Positions 46,725-55,706 of a stretch of 64,000 nt of DNA are shown here, piece after piece. Origin of the DNA: Vibrio cidicii (lineage in GTDB: Bacteria; Pseudomonadota; Gammaproteobacteria; Enterobacterales; Vibrionaceae); assembly GCF_009763805.1 (NCBI RefSeq), contig NZ_CP046803.1, positions 930,001 through 994,000 of the forward strand, given 5' to 3'. Position 1 is the stretch's first letter. Each line of letters starts with the position of its first letter. The notes under the pieces were generated by a model, which saw only the letters and a list, made by a program, of their open reading frames with translations, was not told the origin of the DNA and did no database searches. The position numbers and the translations under genes are program-made.

Positions 46725-48218
46725 ATGATAGAGAATAGCTTTGCTATTACGGGCACGTTTGTTGCCTATTTAATTCTTATGGTCGCCATAGGGATTTACG
46801 CTTATAAAAAGACGTCTAGTTCGAGTGACTACTTCTTGGGAGGGCGCAGCCTTGGGCCGTGGCCAGCAGCACTGTCGGCGGGTGCGTCTGACATGAGTGG
46901 TTGGTTGCTGCTTGGTTTGCCGGGTTACGCTTACGCTGCGGGTATCGAGTCTCTATGGCTCGCGGGTGGTCTACTTGTCGGCACTTGGGCCAACTGGCTG
47001 ATCAACGCTAAGCGCCTGCGCACATACAGTATTCAAACAGACGCTCTTACTTTGCCTGAATTCTTATCTCGTCGTTTTGATGATAAATCAAAACTGATTC
47101 AGACAATCTCTGCGTTCTTCATTCTTCTGTTCTTCCTCTTCTACACCAGCTCTGGCTTGGTCGCAGGGGGCAAACTGTTTGAAACGGTATTTGGTTTAGA
47201 TTACAGCATCGCGGTGATTGTTGGCACTGTGTGTGTCGTATCTTACACCTTGTTTGGTGGCTTTCTCGCGGTATCGTGGACTGACTTAGTGCAAGGCCTA
47301 CTGATGGCTGCGGCGCTGATGATCGTTCCTGTGGCGGTGATGGAAGGCGGTTTTGGCCAGTTGGCGAGCGACATGCACAACATCAACCCTGAGCTGTTAA
47401 CCCTTTGGAATGACGTAAAAGGGGAGCCGCTTTCTGCGATTGCGATCATTTCACTGGTTGCGTGGGGGCTGGGTTATTTCGGTCAGCCACACATTCTGGC
47501 GCGTTTTAAAGCCACACGTTCAAACCGTGAATTGGGTACGGCACGTCGTATCGCCGTGGGTTGGACTGCGCTTTCGATGGGCGGCGCGATTTTGGTTGGT
47601 CTTGTTGGTTTGGTGTGGGTCAATGGCCACCCGGGTACTGAACTGGCTGATGGAGAGAAAATCTTCATGTTGCTGGTCAATACCGTGTTTCATCCAGTAA
47701 TTGCGGGCATCTTGCTGGCAGCCATTCTGGCGGCCGTAATGAGTACCGCTGACTCGCAGCTGTTGGTTTCTTCTTCAGCCTTAGCGGAAGATTTCTACAA
47801 ACAAGTCTTCAAACCAAACGCTTCTTCTGAAGAGATCGTCATGGTTGGCCGTATTGGTGTGATTGTTATTTCGGTGGTGGCGCTGTTCTTGGCGATGACG
47901 CCAGACAGCTCAGTTCTGGGTCTGGTGTCCTATGCGTGGGCAGGCTTTGGCGCGGCCTTTGGCCCTGCGGTAGTACTCAGCTTGTACTGGCAAGGGATGA
48001 ACCGCAATGGCGCGTTAGCGGGGATTGTGTTGGGCGGCGTGACTATCGTGGTGTGGAAACAGCTTTCTGGTGGCTGGTTCGATGTGTACGAAATTGTCCC
48101 TGGCATCATTCTTTCGACTGCGGCGATTGTGATTGTCAGCAAACTGACGGGCGGCCCTGCGAAGAATGTGGTTGAGCAGCACAAACAGTTCGAACAGAAA
48201 CTGGTTGAGCTCGACTAA
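46725..48218 (+). CDS. putP: Sodium/proline symporter PutP
   Basis: A 497-residue inner-membrane transporter of the solute:sodium symporter family with about 13 membrane segments. It brings proline in with Na+ for PutA. Motifs seen: SDYFLGGRSLGPWPAALSAGASDMSGWLL with Na+-site residues, and VMSTADSQLLVSSS in segment VIII. I start at 46725 (MIENSFAITG) because AGGA lies about 9 bases upstream. It follows the ALDH-like gene by about 70 bases and is ended by a terminator beyond a parS2 site. Confidence 0.95.
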   Translation: MIENSFAITGTFVAYLILMVAIGIYAYKKTSSSSDYFLGGRSLGPWPAALSAGASDMSGWLLLGLPGYAYAAGIESLWLAGGLLVGTWANWLINAKRLRTYSIQTDALTLPEFLSRRFDDKSKLIQTISAFFILLFFLFYTSSGLVAGGKLFETVFGLDYSIAVIVGTVCVVSYTLFGGFLAVSWTDLVQGLLMAAALMIVPVAVMEGGFGQLASDMHNINPELLTLWNDVKGEPLSAIAIISLVAWGLGYFGQPHILARFKATRSNRELGTARRIAVGWTALSMGGAILVGLVGLVWVNGHPGTELADGEKIFMLLVNTVFHPVIAGILLAAILAAVMSTADSQLLVSSSALAEDFYKQVFKPNASSEEIVMVGRIGVIVISVVALFLAMTPDSSVLGLVSYAWAGFGAAFGPAVVLSLYWQGMNRNGALAGIVLGGVTIVVWKQLSGGWFDVYEIVPGIILSTAAIVIVSKLTGGPAKNVVEQHKQFEQKLVELD

Positions 48219-48229
48219 GCTGCCGCTCG

Positions 48230-48244
48230 ATTTACATTGTAAAT
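48230..48244. other. parS2: parS2 centromere site
   Basis: Perfect TTTACATTGTAAA core, 12 bases past the putP stop. It is the farthest site from the origin in this window (about 27 kb). Confidence 0.85.
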
Positions 48245-48249
48245 AGTCA

Positions 48250-48282
48250 AACCCCGTTCAGTTCGCTGTGCGGGGTTTTTTC
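48250..48282 (+). terminator. Terminator of the put operon
   Basis: AACCCCG and CGGGGTT pair around a 14-base loop, followed by TTTTTC. Confidence 0.82.
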
Positions 48283-48541
48283 TTGTTGAAAGAAAATGAC
48301 TAATTTGTCGCTATTTTGTCATGCTCTTAACACAAGCAGTACGTTGAACGTTATACTCGCTGCGTAACAAAGTGAGCGCTGACGAGCATAGCTTGCCGAT
48401 ACGCTTCTCACTTTCGATAAAATCAACAATAAATTTTGAATCTGTACCACAAAAATTAAAAGTATCTTTTTTCATGTGGGAAATTTTTGCACAAAATAGG
48501 TCACTTTCATTAACTAGTGGTCGGACATCGGAGGAAAGGTC

Positions 48542-48790
48542 ATGCCGGAAATTTACTGCTCAGCTTGTAAAAAGACAACCGCACACAAGGTTATCATGTG
48601 TCGTTGTGAGTCACAGCCAGTAGAAAGTTTCACCGGAAGGATCTTGAGCTTTACGCAACTGATGGCCAAGTTCGTCTCGGGTGAGCACTACTACGAAATG
48701 GAGCCGCAGCATTTCTGCCGCTACTGCAATCAGAAAAACATCGCGCCAGTGAAGAAGATCCCCGCACCCTCCGTTGTGCAGCACATTTAA
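48542..48790 (+). CDS. Small Cys-rich, probable zinc-binding protein
   Basis: An 82-residue protein after a GGAGGAAAG site. Three Cys pairs (YCSACKKTTAHK, MCRCES, HFCRYCNQKN) suggest one treble-clef or ribbon zinc site. There is no signal peptide. I do not know a named family. It has its own promoter region and terminator. Confidence 0.6.
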   Translation: MPEIYCSACKKTTAHKVIMCRCESQPVESFTGRILSFTQLMAKFVSGEHYYEMEPQHFCRYCNQKNIAPVKKIPAPSVVQHI

Positions 48791-48817
48791 ATTCGTACCG
48801 ATACTTTGTCACTTATT

Positions 48818-48845
48818 AGCCTGAGCTCTCCGCTTGGGCTTTTTG
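48818..48845 (+). terminator. Intrinsic terminator
   Basis: AGCCTGAGC and GCTTGGGCT pair with two G-U pairs around TCTCC, then TTTTT. Confidence 0.75.
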
Positions 48846-48945
48846 CATGGATTATTTTTAATCGGCATGTGAAACCGTGGCGCCGACGGTTGCTGATCAA
48901 AGCGCTGGGCGATTACACTGACAAAAAAGAGAAAAGGACTCAAAG

Positions 48946-49440
48946 ATGCCAGGTTACCAACTCGATCGCATCGATTTACACATATTGCGGATACTGCATC
49001 TGAAGGGGCGTCTGCCCGTGGTAGAGCTGGCGAAAATAGTCAACCTCACCACCTCACCTTGTTCTGAGCGAGTTAAGCGACTAGAAAAAGAGGGCTACAT
49101 CAAAGGCTATCATGCTGAGCTCAATGCGGAAAAGTTGGGGCTGGATGTGCAAGTGTTTATTCATATTCGCCTCGATCAAACCAGTTTTTCTATTTTCGAC
49201 AAGTTTGCCAAAGCGGTGGCGGATATGCCGGAAATCGAAGAGTGTTACTCTCTTTCGGGTGACTTCGACACCATGATTAAGGTGCGAGTAAAAAGTATGA
49301 AAGCCTATCAGGAGTTTATGTCGAGTAAACTGGGCACCTTGCCGGGAGTGATTCAAACTCGCAGTGAAGTAGTGATTGAAGAGCATAAAACGGGTTTTGG
49401 CGTTAATCCTGAACTGCTTTCGACCCTATATCAAAAATAG
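48946..49440 (+). CDS. Lrp/AsnC-family transcriptional regulator
   Basis: A 164-residue regulator. The helix-turn-helix is N-terminal (about 5-55; LDRIDLHILRILHLKGRLPVVELAKIVNLTTSPCSERVKRLEKEGYI). The C-terminal RAM ligand domain contains VQVFIHIRLD and ECYSLSGDFDTMIKVRVKS. It is closest in feel to amino-acid-responsive regulators such as BkdR/PutR of other bacteria, but the target is not clear. The start follows AAAGG-type purines. Position near the put operon may be coincidental. Confidence 0.9.
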   Translation: MPGYQLDRIDLHILRILHLKGRLPVVELAKIVNLTTSPCSERVKRLEKEGYIKGYHAELNAEKLGLDVQVFIHIRLDQTSFSIFDKFAKAVADMPEIEECYSLSGDFDTMIKVRVKSMKAYQEFMSSKLGTLPGVIQTRSEVVIEEHKTGFGVNPELLSTLYQK

Positions 49441-49577
49441 CCTTTCCTGCTCTGCCTTTACACGCCTTTTTCGACCAAGAAAAGTGAAGGCAGTGACGCA
49501 AAATTTTCACTGCTTAAACAGAGCCTTGAGCGATTTTGTGCTAGGATGCGGGCACGGTTTATCTTCCCGGAATGCCA

Positions 49578-50006
49578 ATGAACAACTTTCTCAAATTCGT
49601 CGCACTGATGCTGGCTTTGGCTGGTGGCTATTCTGCCCAAGACGTTGCCAGCTATTTCTCCGCCAAGCCCAGAAGCGTCGATCTCGCCGATTATTGCCTA
49701 TTGTCCACTGAGCCTTGTCAGCAGCAGCAAGCGTCCATGACGCTAAGCGTTGACACGCTGCAACCGCTTGCCGCGGCCACGCTCACCGTTGATTGGCCGC
49801 AGAGCAGTGCTACGCAACTGGTACTGAGCTTGACGGGGGTGGAAATGGAGATGGGCAATCCAAAATACATTTTGCAGCAAGTCTCGCCCGGCCACTATGT
49901 GGGCGAGTTAGTGCTGCCTGTGTGTACGTCCGACTCAATGACCTGGGCGGGGGAACTGAGTGACGGACAACATACCCTTTACCCCGCGATGAGGATGCAA
50001 CGATGA
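49578..50006 (+). CDS. Membrane-anchored protein of the copper/SCO cluster
   Basis: A 142-residue protein with one N-terminal hydrophobic segment (FLKFVALMLALAGGYSAQ) and a periplasmic beta-rich body. There are Cys in DYCLLSTEPC and PVCTSDSM. I start at the second ATG (49578), which has better spacing to GGAA. Its stop overlaps the SCO gene (ATGA), so the two are coupled. No named family is recognised; context suggests a role in copper delivery. Confidence 0.65.
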   Translation: MNNFLKFVALMLALAGGYSAQDVASYFSAKPRSVDLADYCLLSTEPCQQQQASMTLSVDTLQPLAAATLTVDWPQSSATQLVLSLTGVEMEMGNPKYILQQVSPGHYVGELVLPVCTSDSMTWAGELSDGQHTLYPAMRMQR

Positions 50007-50599
50007 GTAGAAATTGGTCACTGATTTTAGTAGTGGCATTTGTTTTAGGTTTTGGCGTAAAAAGCTATTTTGATCAGCAGCAGAAAGTTGCTCCCAAGCC
50101 CGCACCAAGTGCCGAGCAGCCAATTTTGTTTGGTGAAAACGAGCAGCCAGTCGATATTTTTGACCAGAATGATCCACGTATTCGCATCGCTTATTTTGGT
50201 TTCACTCGCTGTCCGGATGTTTGTCCAACCTCGCTTGCGATGCTCGCTGGCGCGCTCAATCAACTGGATGATGCCACCAAAGCCAAGTTGCGCCCGCTGT
50301 TTATCTCTCTCGACCCTGAGCGAGATGGCGCTAAGGCTTCCGCCGAGTACGCCCACTACTTCCACCCCATGATTGAGGGTCTGTCTGCGCCACTCGATAT
50401 CACTAAATCGCTGGCTAATCGCTATGGGGTTATTTTTCGTAAAACCGAGCTGAAAGATTCACAACTCAAGTACACCTTAGACCATAGCTCCTATTTTTAT
50501 TTTTTGAAGCCTGACGGCACCTTGATCACCAAAGTGCCGCACACCTTAACGCCTGCACCGATTGTGGATGCAATTAAAACCACCACACAAGGACAATAA
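50003..50599 (+). CDS. SCO1/SenC-family copper protein
   Basis: A 198-residue membrane-anchored thioredoxin-fold protein. An N-terminal anchor (8-22) is followed by the copper-binding CPDVC motif in YFGFTRCPDVCPTSLAML, and the conserved distal His in LDHSSYFY. SCO proteins deliver copper to the CuA site of cytochrome oxidase or act as thiol reductases. It is encoded between a coupled anchor protein and a PCu(A)C chaperone, a typical pairing. Confidence 0.93.
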   Translation: MSRNWSLILVVAFVLGFGVKSYFDQQQKVAPKPAPSAEQPILFGENEQPVDIFDQNDPRIRIAYFGFTRCPDVCPTSLAMLAGALNQLDDATKAKLRPLFISLDPERDGAKASAEYAHYFHPMIEGLSAPLDITKSLANRYGVIFRKTELKDSQLKYTLDHSSYFYFLKPDGTLITKVPHTLTPAPIVDAIKTTTQGQ

Positions 50600-50600
50600 A

Positions 50601-51047
50601 ATGAAACTGAAAGCTTTGATGATTGGCGCACTGCTGCTTAGCCCGCTCGCACACGCCAGTAATATTATGTTCCACCATCCTTATGCGCGCGCCATGGCTC
50701 CGGGGGCGGTCAACAGCGCAGTGTTTGTCGAACTGGTTAACAATGGCGCCCAAGCGCAAACCATTGTTGCGGCTAGCACTCCGGCGGCGGGAAAAGTTGA
50801 ACTGCATGATGTTATCAAGCAAGGCGATGTGATGCAGATGCGCCAGATTGAAGGCATTGAGGTTCCAGCCAATGGCAAGACGGAACTTAAACCGGGCAGT
50901 TTGCACATCATGCTGTTTGATCTGGCACAGCCGCTGAAAGAGGGCAGTGAGATCGAAGTGACAGTCACGTTTGCCAGCGGTGAGAAACAAACCTTCACCG
51001 CACCAGTGAAGAAAGTGATGGCAGGCATGAAGCACGCCAGTCATTAA
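50601..51047 (+). CDS. PCu(A)C copper chaperone
   Basis: A 148-residue periplasmic protein with a signal peptide ending LAHA (about 19). The Cu(I) site of the family is visible as H-x-n-M-x(21)-H-x-M-like residues: ELHDVI, MQMRQIEG and LHIMLFDL. It starts one base past the SCO stop. It would hand copper to SCO or CuA. A terminator follows. Confidence 0.92.
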   Translation: MKLKALMIGALLLSPLAHASNIMFHHPYARAMAPGAVNSAVFVELVNNGAQAQTIVAASTPAAGKVELHDVIKQGDVMQMRQIEGIEVPANGKTELKPGSLHIMLFDLAQPLKEGSEIEVTVTFASGEKQTFTAPVKKVMAGMKHASH

Positions 51048-51067
51048 TGTGACAGTATGCACAAAAA

Positions 51068-51094
51068 GGAGCGACAACAGTCGCTCCTTTTTCT
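51068..51094 (+). terminator. Terminator of the copper-protein operon
   Basis: GGAGCGAC and GTCGCTCC pair around AACA, then TTTTTC. Confidence 0.92.
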
Positions 51095-51142
51095 TTGCTG
51101 CGCCTATACTGCCGCTGTCTAAAACACACTGGAGGAATTCTG

Positions 51143-51184
51143 ATGATTGTCACTAACCAACTTCAAAGGGCATTGTTGGGTTAA
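51143..51184 (+). CDS. Short leader ORF upstream of the second rsgA
   Basis: A 13-codon frame, MIVTNQLQRALLG, with a strong GGAGG ribosome-binding site at the right distance and no other gene to serve. Its stop codon lies at the base of the AACGGA/TCCGTT hairpin. I infer a regulatory leader peptide. Confidence 0.5.
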   Translation: MIVTNQLQRALLG

Positions 51185-51337
51185 CGGAAAGTCCGTTCAC
51201 AAACCTATTTATCGCAACGAGCGACTTCTCCCCATCCCTTCTTGTTTGCCCGGTAAAACCGGGGTCATTCTATCGTAACGAACGAATTACACCCTGAATC
51301 CTAATGATTTAGTCAGGTGCTTTTGTGCACCGGGAAG
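51183..51337 (+). promoter_or_regulatory. Structured leader of rsgA with alternative hairpins
   Basis: Hairpins AACGGA/TCCGTT (51183-51197), CCCGGT/ACCGGG (51249-51263) and GGTGC/GCACC (about 51316-51331). The word ACCGGG occurs again at 51329-51334, overlapping the ribosome-binding purines of rsgA, so CCCGGT at 51249 could pair with either copy. Two near-identical TATCGNAACGANCGA words lie at about 51210 and 51271. Confidence 0.45.
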
Positions 51338-51344
51338 ATTCGCA

Positions 51345-52406
51345 ATGAACAAAACAAGTAATCCACTTCAGCCAGCAACACTTTCTCAACTTGGCTGGAA
51401 ACCTTTTTTTCAACAACAACTGACACTAGACGATTACGACGACACGCTGATTTGCCGTGTGCTTGCTCACCATCGTAGCGGGTATCAACTGGCTTGTGAG
51501 CAGGGCAGTTTTCATTTAGCCATTCATCATGTACAGCCCAAAATGACGGTTGGCGACTGGTTGTTGGTCGATGCGCAGCATCAGTTTAAACGGCTGCTGG
51601 AACGCCAGAGTGAATTGAGCCGCAAAGCGGCGGGCAGCAAAGTTGAGGAGCAATTGATTGCGGCCAATGTCGATACGCTGTTTATCGTCTGCTCGCTCAA
51701 TGATGATTTTAACCTCAGTCGCATTGAGCGTTACCTTAGCGTCGCCAAGGAAGCGCACATTGAACCTGTGGTGGTACTCACTAAAGCGGATCTTTGTGTT
51801 GACGCCGAAGCGCGCATCCAACAAGTGAAGCAGTTAAGCACAACGTTGCTGGTTGAAGCGGTCAATGCACTCGATAGCCATAGCGTTGACGTGTTAAGAC
51901 CGTGGTGCGCGACGGGCCGCACTGTGGCGTTTCTCGGCTCATCCGGGGTAGGAAAGTCAACCTTGACCAACTCGCTACTGGGTGATGAAACGCAACAAAC
52001 GGGCGGGATTCGTGAAGACGACAGCAAAGGACGACATACCACCACCGCGCGTTCGGTGCATCTGATAGCCGGTGGCGGTATCATTATTGATACACCCGGG
52101 ATGCGTGAGCTGCAGCTGGCTGATTGCGGTGAAGGGGTCAGTGAGACCTTTGCCGAAATCGAAAGTTTGGCAGAGCGCTGCCGTTTTAGTGATTGTCGAC
52201 ACCAGCAAGAGCCGGGTTGTGCGGTACAAAAAGCGATAGAAAATGGCACATTAGAGCTAAGACGCTATCAAAACTACCTAAAACTGCAAAAAGAGCAGGC
52301 TTACAATGCCTCAACCTTCGCTGAGCAAAGGAATCGATTGAAGCAAATAGGAAAAATGCATCGTAACGTACTCAGCGATAAGCAAAAATTAAAAGCGCCT
52401 TATTGA
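51345..52406 (+). CDS. rsgA: Ribosome small-subunit GTPase RsgA (secondary copy)
   Basis: A 353-residue circularly permuted GTPase that helps mature the 30S subunit. The OB domain (about 30-100) is followed by G4 (VVLTKADL), G1 ([14 protein letters not shown]), G2/G3 (DTPGM) and a C-terminal zinc motif [16 protein letters not shown]. Vibrio usually has an rsgA on chromosome I; this would be a second, divergent one. It is preceded by a leader ORF and hairpins, which is unusual for rsgA and points to translation-dependent control. Confidence 0.92.
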   Translation: MNKTSNPLQPATLSQLGWKPFFQQQLTLDDYDDTLICRVLAHHRSGYQLACEQGSFHLAIHHVQPKMTVGDWLLVDAQHQFKRLLERQSELSRKAAGSKVEEQLIAANVDTLFIVCSLNDDFNLSRIERYLSVAKEAHIEPVVVLTKADLCVDAEARIQQVKQLSTTLLVEAVNALDSHSVDVLRPWCATGRTVAFLGSSGVGKSTLTNSLLGDETQQTGGIREDDSKGRHTTTARSVHLIAGGGIIIDTPGMRELQLADCGEGVSETFAEIESLAERCRFSDCRHQQEPGCAVQKAIENGTLELRRYQNYLKLQKEQAYNASTFAEQRNRLKQIGKMHRNVLSDKQKLKAPY

Positions 52407-52431
52407 GTTAACTAATAACGCATCCTCTTAT

Positions 52432-52475
52432 AGCCAAAGTGGTTAGCAAAACTGCTTTGGCTATTATTTTATTCT
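52432..52475 (+). terminator. Terminator after rsgA
   Basis: AGCCAAAG and CTTTGGCT pair, with a smaller AGCAAAACTG-type loop structure inside, followed by ATTATTTTATTCTT. Confidence 0.8.
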
Positions 52476-52684
52476 TCTTCCTCTTTCTTATAACAAGCTA
52501 ACAACATTTTTCACCATTCATCACAACTTTGTACAAACAATCAGCCCAGAAACAAACTAAAACTAGACACAAAATATTACCCCGTTACTATAGGTACCAT
52601 TCAGCACAACTATGCTGAATTTCGCTTAGTTCTATAAAATGAATAATCAAACCACCATAATTCTGATAAATGCAGGAATGATGT

Positions 52685-53906
52685 ATGCAACATAACAGTC
52701 TTATAGCGCGATTTGCCCGTGGCAACCTCGTGCTACAGATCCTAGTCGGTATCGTCCTTGGGATCTCACTCGCCGTCGTCTCACCAAGCTCAGCCGAAAG
52801 TGTTGGCTTGCTCGGGAGCTTGTTTGTCGGTGCGTTGAAAGCGATCGCCCCAATTTTGGTCTTTATCCTTGTCGCCGCTTCCATCGCCAATCAAAAGAAG
52901 AATCAACATACCCATATGCGTCCAATCGTGGTGATGTATTTGGCGGGAACCTTTTTTGCCGCTCTGACAGCCGTTGTCTTGAGCTTCATGTTCCCAACGA
53001 CACTGACCTTAGTGACAGGCGCGGAAGGGGCGAAACCCGCCGCAAGGTATTCTGGAAGTACTCAAAACCTTGCTGTTCAAGCTGGTGGATAACCCAGTTA
53101 ACGCGCTAACCAATGCCAACTACATTGGTATCTTGGCTTGGGGTGTGGGCCTTGGTTTGGCGCTGCATCATGCCTCAGCAACCACCAAAGCGGTGTTTGA
53201 AGATCTCAGCCACAGCGTTTCACACATTGTGCGTTTCATCATCCGCTTGGCACCATTTGGTATTTTCGGTCTCGTTGCGTCTACTTTCGCGACCACGGGC
53301 TTTGACGCGTTGGCCGGTTACGCACACCTGTTAGTGGTACTGCTGAGCGCGATGGCGATCATCGCACTGGTGGTTAACCCAGCTATGGTTTACGTAAAAA
53401 CCAAACAAAACCCATACCCGTTGGTGTTCCAGTGTCTGCGTGAAAGTGGCGTAACGGCTTTCTTTACCCGTTCAAGTGCGGCTAACATTCCAGTCAACAT
53501 GGCTCTGTGTGAGAAGCTAAAACTGGACGAAGACACCTACTCGGTATCGATTCCACTAGGCGCGACCATCAACATGGCAGGTGCTGCTATTACCATCACA
53601 ACACTGACTCTGGCTGCGGTACACACTATGGGTATTGAAGTGGATCTGATGACCGCAATTCTGCTCAGCGTTGTGGCGGCGGTGTCGGCTTGTGGCGCCT
53701 CTGGTGTGGCGGGTGGTTCGCTGCTTTTAATCCCGCTGGCGTGTGGTCTGTTCGGGATTTCCAACGACATCGCAATGCAAGTGGTTGCGGTTGGCTTTAT
53801 TATCGGTGTTATCCAAGATTCAGCGGAAACGGCGCTTAACAGTTCAACTGACGTGGTCTTTACGGCTGCAGTGTGTGAATCAGAAGCACAAAAAGCACAG
53901 CGTTAA
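52685..53906 (+). pseudogene. sstT: Serine/threonine:sodium symporter SstT, frameshifted
   Basis: About 406 residues when corrected, an inner-membrane dicarboxylate/amino acid:cation symporter fold with eight helices and two reentrant loops ([14 protein letters not shown], then [16 protein letters not shown] and [20 protein letters not shown]). It imports Ser and Thr with Na+. The frame breaks at GAAAC 53032-53036; removing one base gives [23 protein letters not shown] without gap. The first part starts at ATG 52685 after AGGA. Confidence 0.9.
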
Positions 53907-53951
53907 TCTGCGCTGAGTGGCATTTGATGCCACTTTGCTCAAACCTTTCTT

Positions 53952-53978
53952 CCCCGGGCAATGCTCGGGGATTTTTTT
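53952..53978 (+). terminator. Terminator after sstT
   Basis: CCCCGGGC and GCTCGGGG pair with one G-U pair around AAT, then ATTTTTTT. Confidence 0.87.
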
Positions 53979-54046
53979 ATCTTCGTCCTAATACTTTTCA
54001 TCCCCCCGACAGCAGATCCGCGAATAAAACCACTCGAAAACATCAC

Positions 54047-54109
54047 TTTACCTAATTAAACAAATCCGTATAATGCGCAAAAACACAAATGATAATTGTT
54101 ATTATTTGC
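54047..54109 (+). promoter_or_regulatory. Fur-regulated promoter of the esterase-receptor operon
   Basis: A -35 (TTTACC, 54047-54052) and -10 (TATAAT, 54069-54074) are 16 bases apart. Immediately downstream, 54088-54109 reads as a Fur box (ATGATAATTGTTATTATTTG, about 15 of 19 matches to the consensus). Iron-loaded Fur would block the start. Confidence 0.75.
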
Positions 54110-54125
54110 ATCAAGGAGAGTCGTT

Positions 54126-55706
54126 GTGTTGTCCCCGGTATTTATGCTAGCGCTTTCAGCCACGTCACCAGTGCCTCAAACGTGGCAGAAAGAGTTTGAC
54201 ATCGAGCAAACCACGCTCCAGCCTTTGCTCACTGAGTCGCAAACCTATTTTCGTGGCACACTCTCTAGTGATGCACCGTTACAGTCCGCTTTGATTGTCG
54301 ATCAGCAAGGCCAAGTGGTGAAACAACTGCTCCGCTCTGGGCAGAAAGAAGCAGAAATCTTCTGGCTGGCGGATAAGGCAGGGCGCTATCAGATAGAGAT
54401 TCAGCCTTTTGCGCAGCAAAATGCTCACATTTCGCTTAATTTGAACAAGCTGGCCCTAAAGTCTGATCAACGTGTATTACCACAACATCCGCTGCTCAGC
54501 CCGCTGCTTCAGCAGACGCACGATGCGATTGTGGCCAGCAACGTCGATGCCGAGTCACTCTTCTGGCAGCGAATAGAACAAGTTGGGACCCCACTGATCG
54601 AGCCGATTGATGATGGGCAAATGCTCCTCACATTTCTTTGGCGCGGTGAAGCAGACAACGTTCGTTTGCTCGGCAGTCCGTACGATGGCCATGTTCACTT
54701 AGCCCGTCTGGCCAATAGCACCATCTGGTATAAAAGCTATGTGGTGCCAGCACAAACGCGCCTTTCTTATCGTTTAGCGCCTAATGTGCCACAAATTGTG
54801 AGTGACGATTCTCTGGAGGCGTGGCGAGAGCAGCGCCGCGCAGTGCTGGCAACGGCAGGGCCCGATCCCCTTAACCACAACGCGCTTTTTGCGCAAGACG
54901 ATACGCTGTTTTCTGCCGCTTCCACCGTGACCTTACCGAAGGCGTTGAGCGATGAGATAACCCGGCCACAGGGCAATCTATCCGGCCAAGTGACGACGTT
55001 TCACTACGACAGTGCGATGCTGAACAATCGCCGCACCATCCACCTCTATCAACCCCATGCTCGCTATGCGGTGACACCAGCTTCGCCGCTGCTTATTTTG
55101 TTCGATGGGGATGCGTATCTGGGTCGCGCCTCTGTCCCGATGACGTTGGACAACTTAATTGCGCAGAAAAAAATACCGCCACTGCGTGCGGTGTTTATCA
55201 ATAATCCGTTGCCCAGCTTACGTGCGAAAGAGCTGACTCCCAACGCTCGCTTTGCCGATTTTATGGCCGACGAGTTCAAGCCTTGGCTATGTCAGGCACA
55301 TGGAATTTGCCCCAAGGCGGAAGAGACCATTCTTTCCGGCTCAAGTTTTGGTGGCTTGGCCTCGATGGCAATTGCTTTTCACCGCCCCGATGCCTTTGGC
55401 AAGGTGCTCAGTCAGTCTGGTTCGTTTTGGTGGGGAGAAAACCCACACAGCGGCGAGTGGTTGACACAGCAGTTTGCGCTTAGCGAGCGCAAAGATGTCG
55501 ACATTTACATGAACGCGGGTGTGTTCGAAGTTAGCCCGGATTCGGCAAATATACTGAAAACCAACCAAAAGCTGCACAAAGTACTGAAAGAGAAAGGTTA
55601 CTCTGTGGTCTTTGAACAGGTAGCTGGTGGTCATGATTACTTCAGTTGGCGCGTTATGTTGGCTCAAGGTTTAGCCCAGTTTTTTAACCAGGATAAAAAG
55701 GAATGA
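54126..55706 (+). CDS. Enterobactin esterase-like hydrolase (Fes/IroE type)
   Basis: About 526 residues. The GTG at 54126 follows AGGAG, while longer readings would start inside the Fur box. An N-terminal Fes-like beta domain (to about 270) is followed by an esterase D alpha/beta hydrolase: the nucleophile in SGSSFGGLASM, and His in GGHDYFSW near the end. It would hydrolyse a ferric catecholate siderophore to release iron. A short hydrophobic N-terminus suggests a periplasmic location. The stop overlaps the receptor ATG. Confidence 0.88.
   Translation: MLSPVFMLALSATSPVPQTWQKEFDIEQTTLQPLLTESQTYFRGTLSSDAPLQSALIVDQQGQVVKQLLRSGQKEAEIFWLADKAGRYQIEIQPFAQQNAHISLNLNKLALKSDQRVLPQHPLLSPLLQQTHDAIVASNVDAESLFWQRIEQVGTPLIEPIDDGQMLLTFLWRGEADNVRLLGSPYDGHVHLARLANSTIWYKSYVVPAQTRLSYRLAPNVPQIVSDDSLEAWREQRRAVLATAGPDPLNHNALFAQDDTLFSAASTVTLPKALSDEITRPQGNLSGQVTTFHYDSAMLNNRRTIHLYQPHARYAVTPASPLLILFDGDAYLGRASVPMTLDNLIAQKKIPPLRAVFINNPLPSLRAKELTPNARFADFMADEFKPWLCQAHGICPKAEETILSGSSFGGLASMAIAFHRPDAFGKVLSQSGSFWWGENPHSGEWLTQQFALSERKDVDIYMNAGVFEVSPDSANILKTNQKLHKVLKEKGYSVVFEQVAGGHDYFSWRVMLAQGLAQFFNQDKKE

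Larger units (their letters stand above)
48219..48541. other. Intergenic region after putP
   Basis: Contains a parS2 site at 48230 and the putP terminator at 48250. The remaining 260 bases presumably hold the promoter of the small zinc-binding protein; I see no further structure. Confidence 0.5.
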
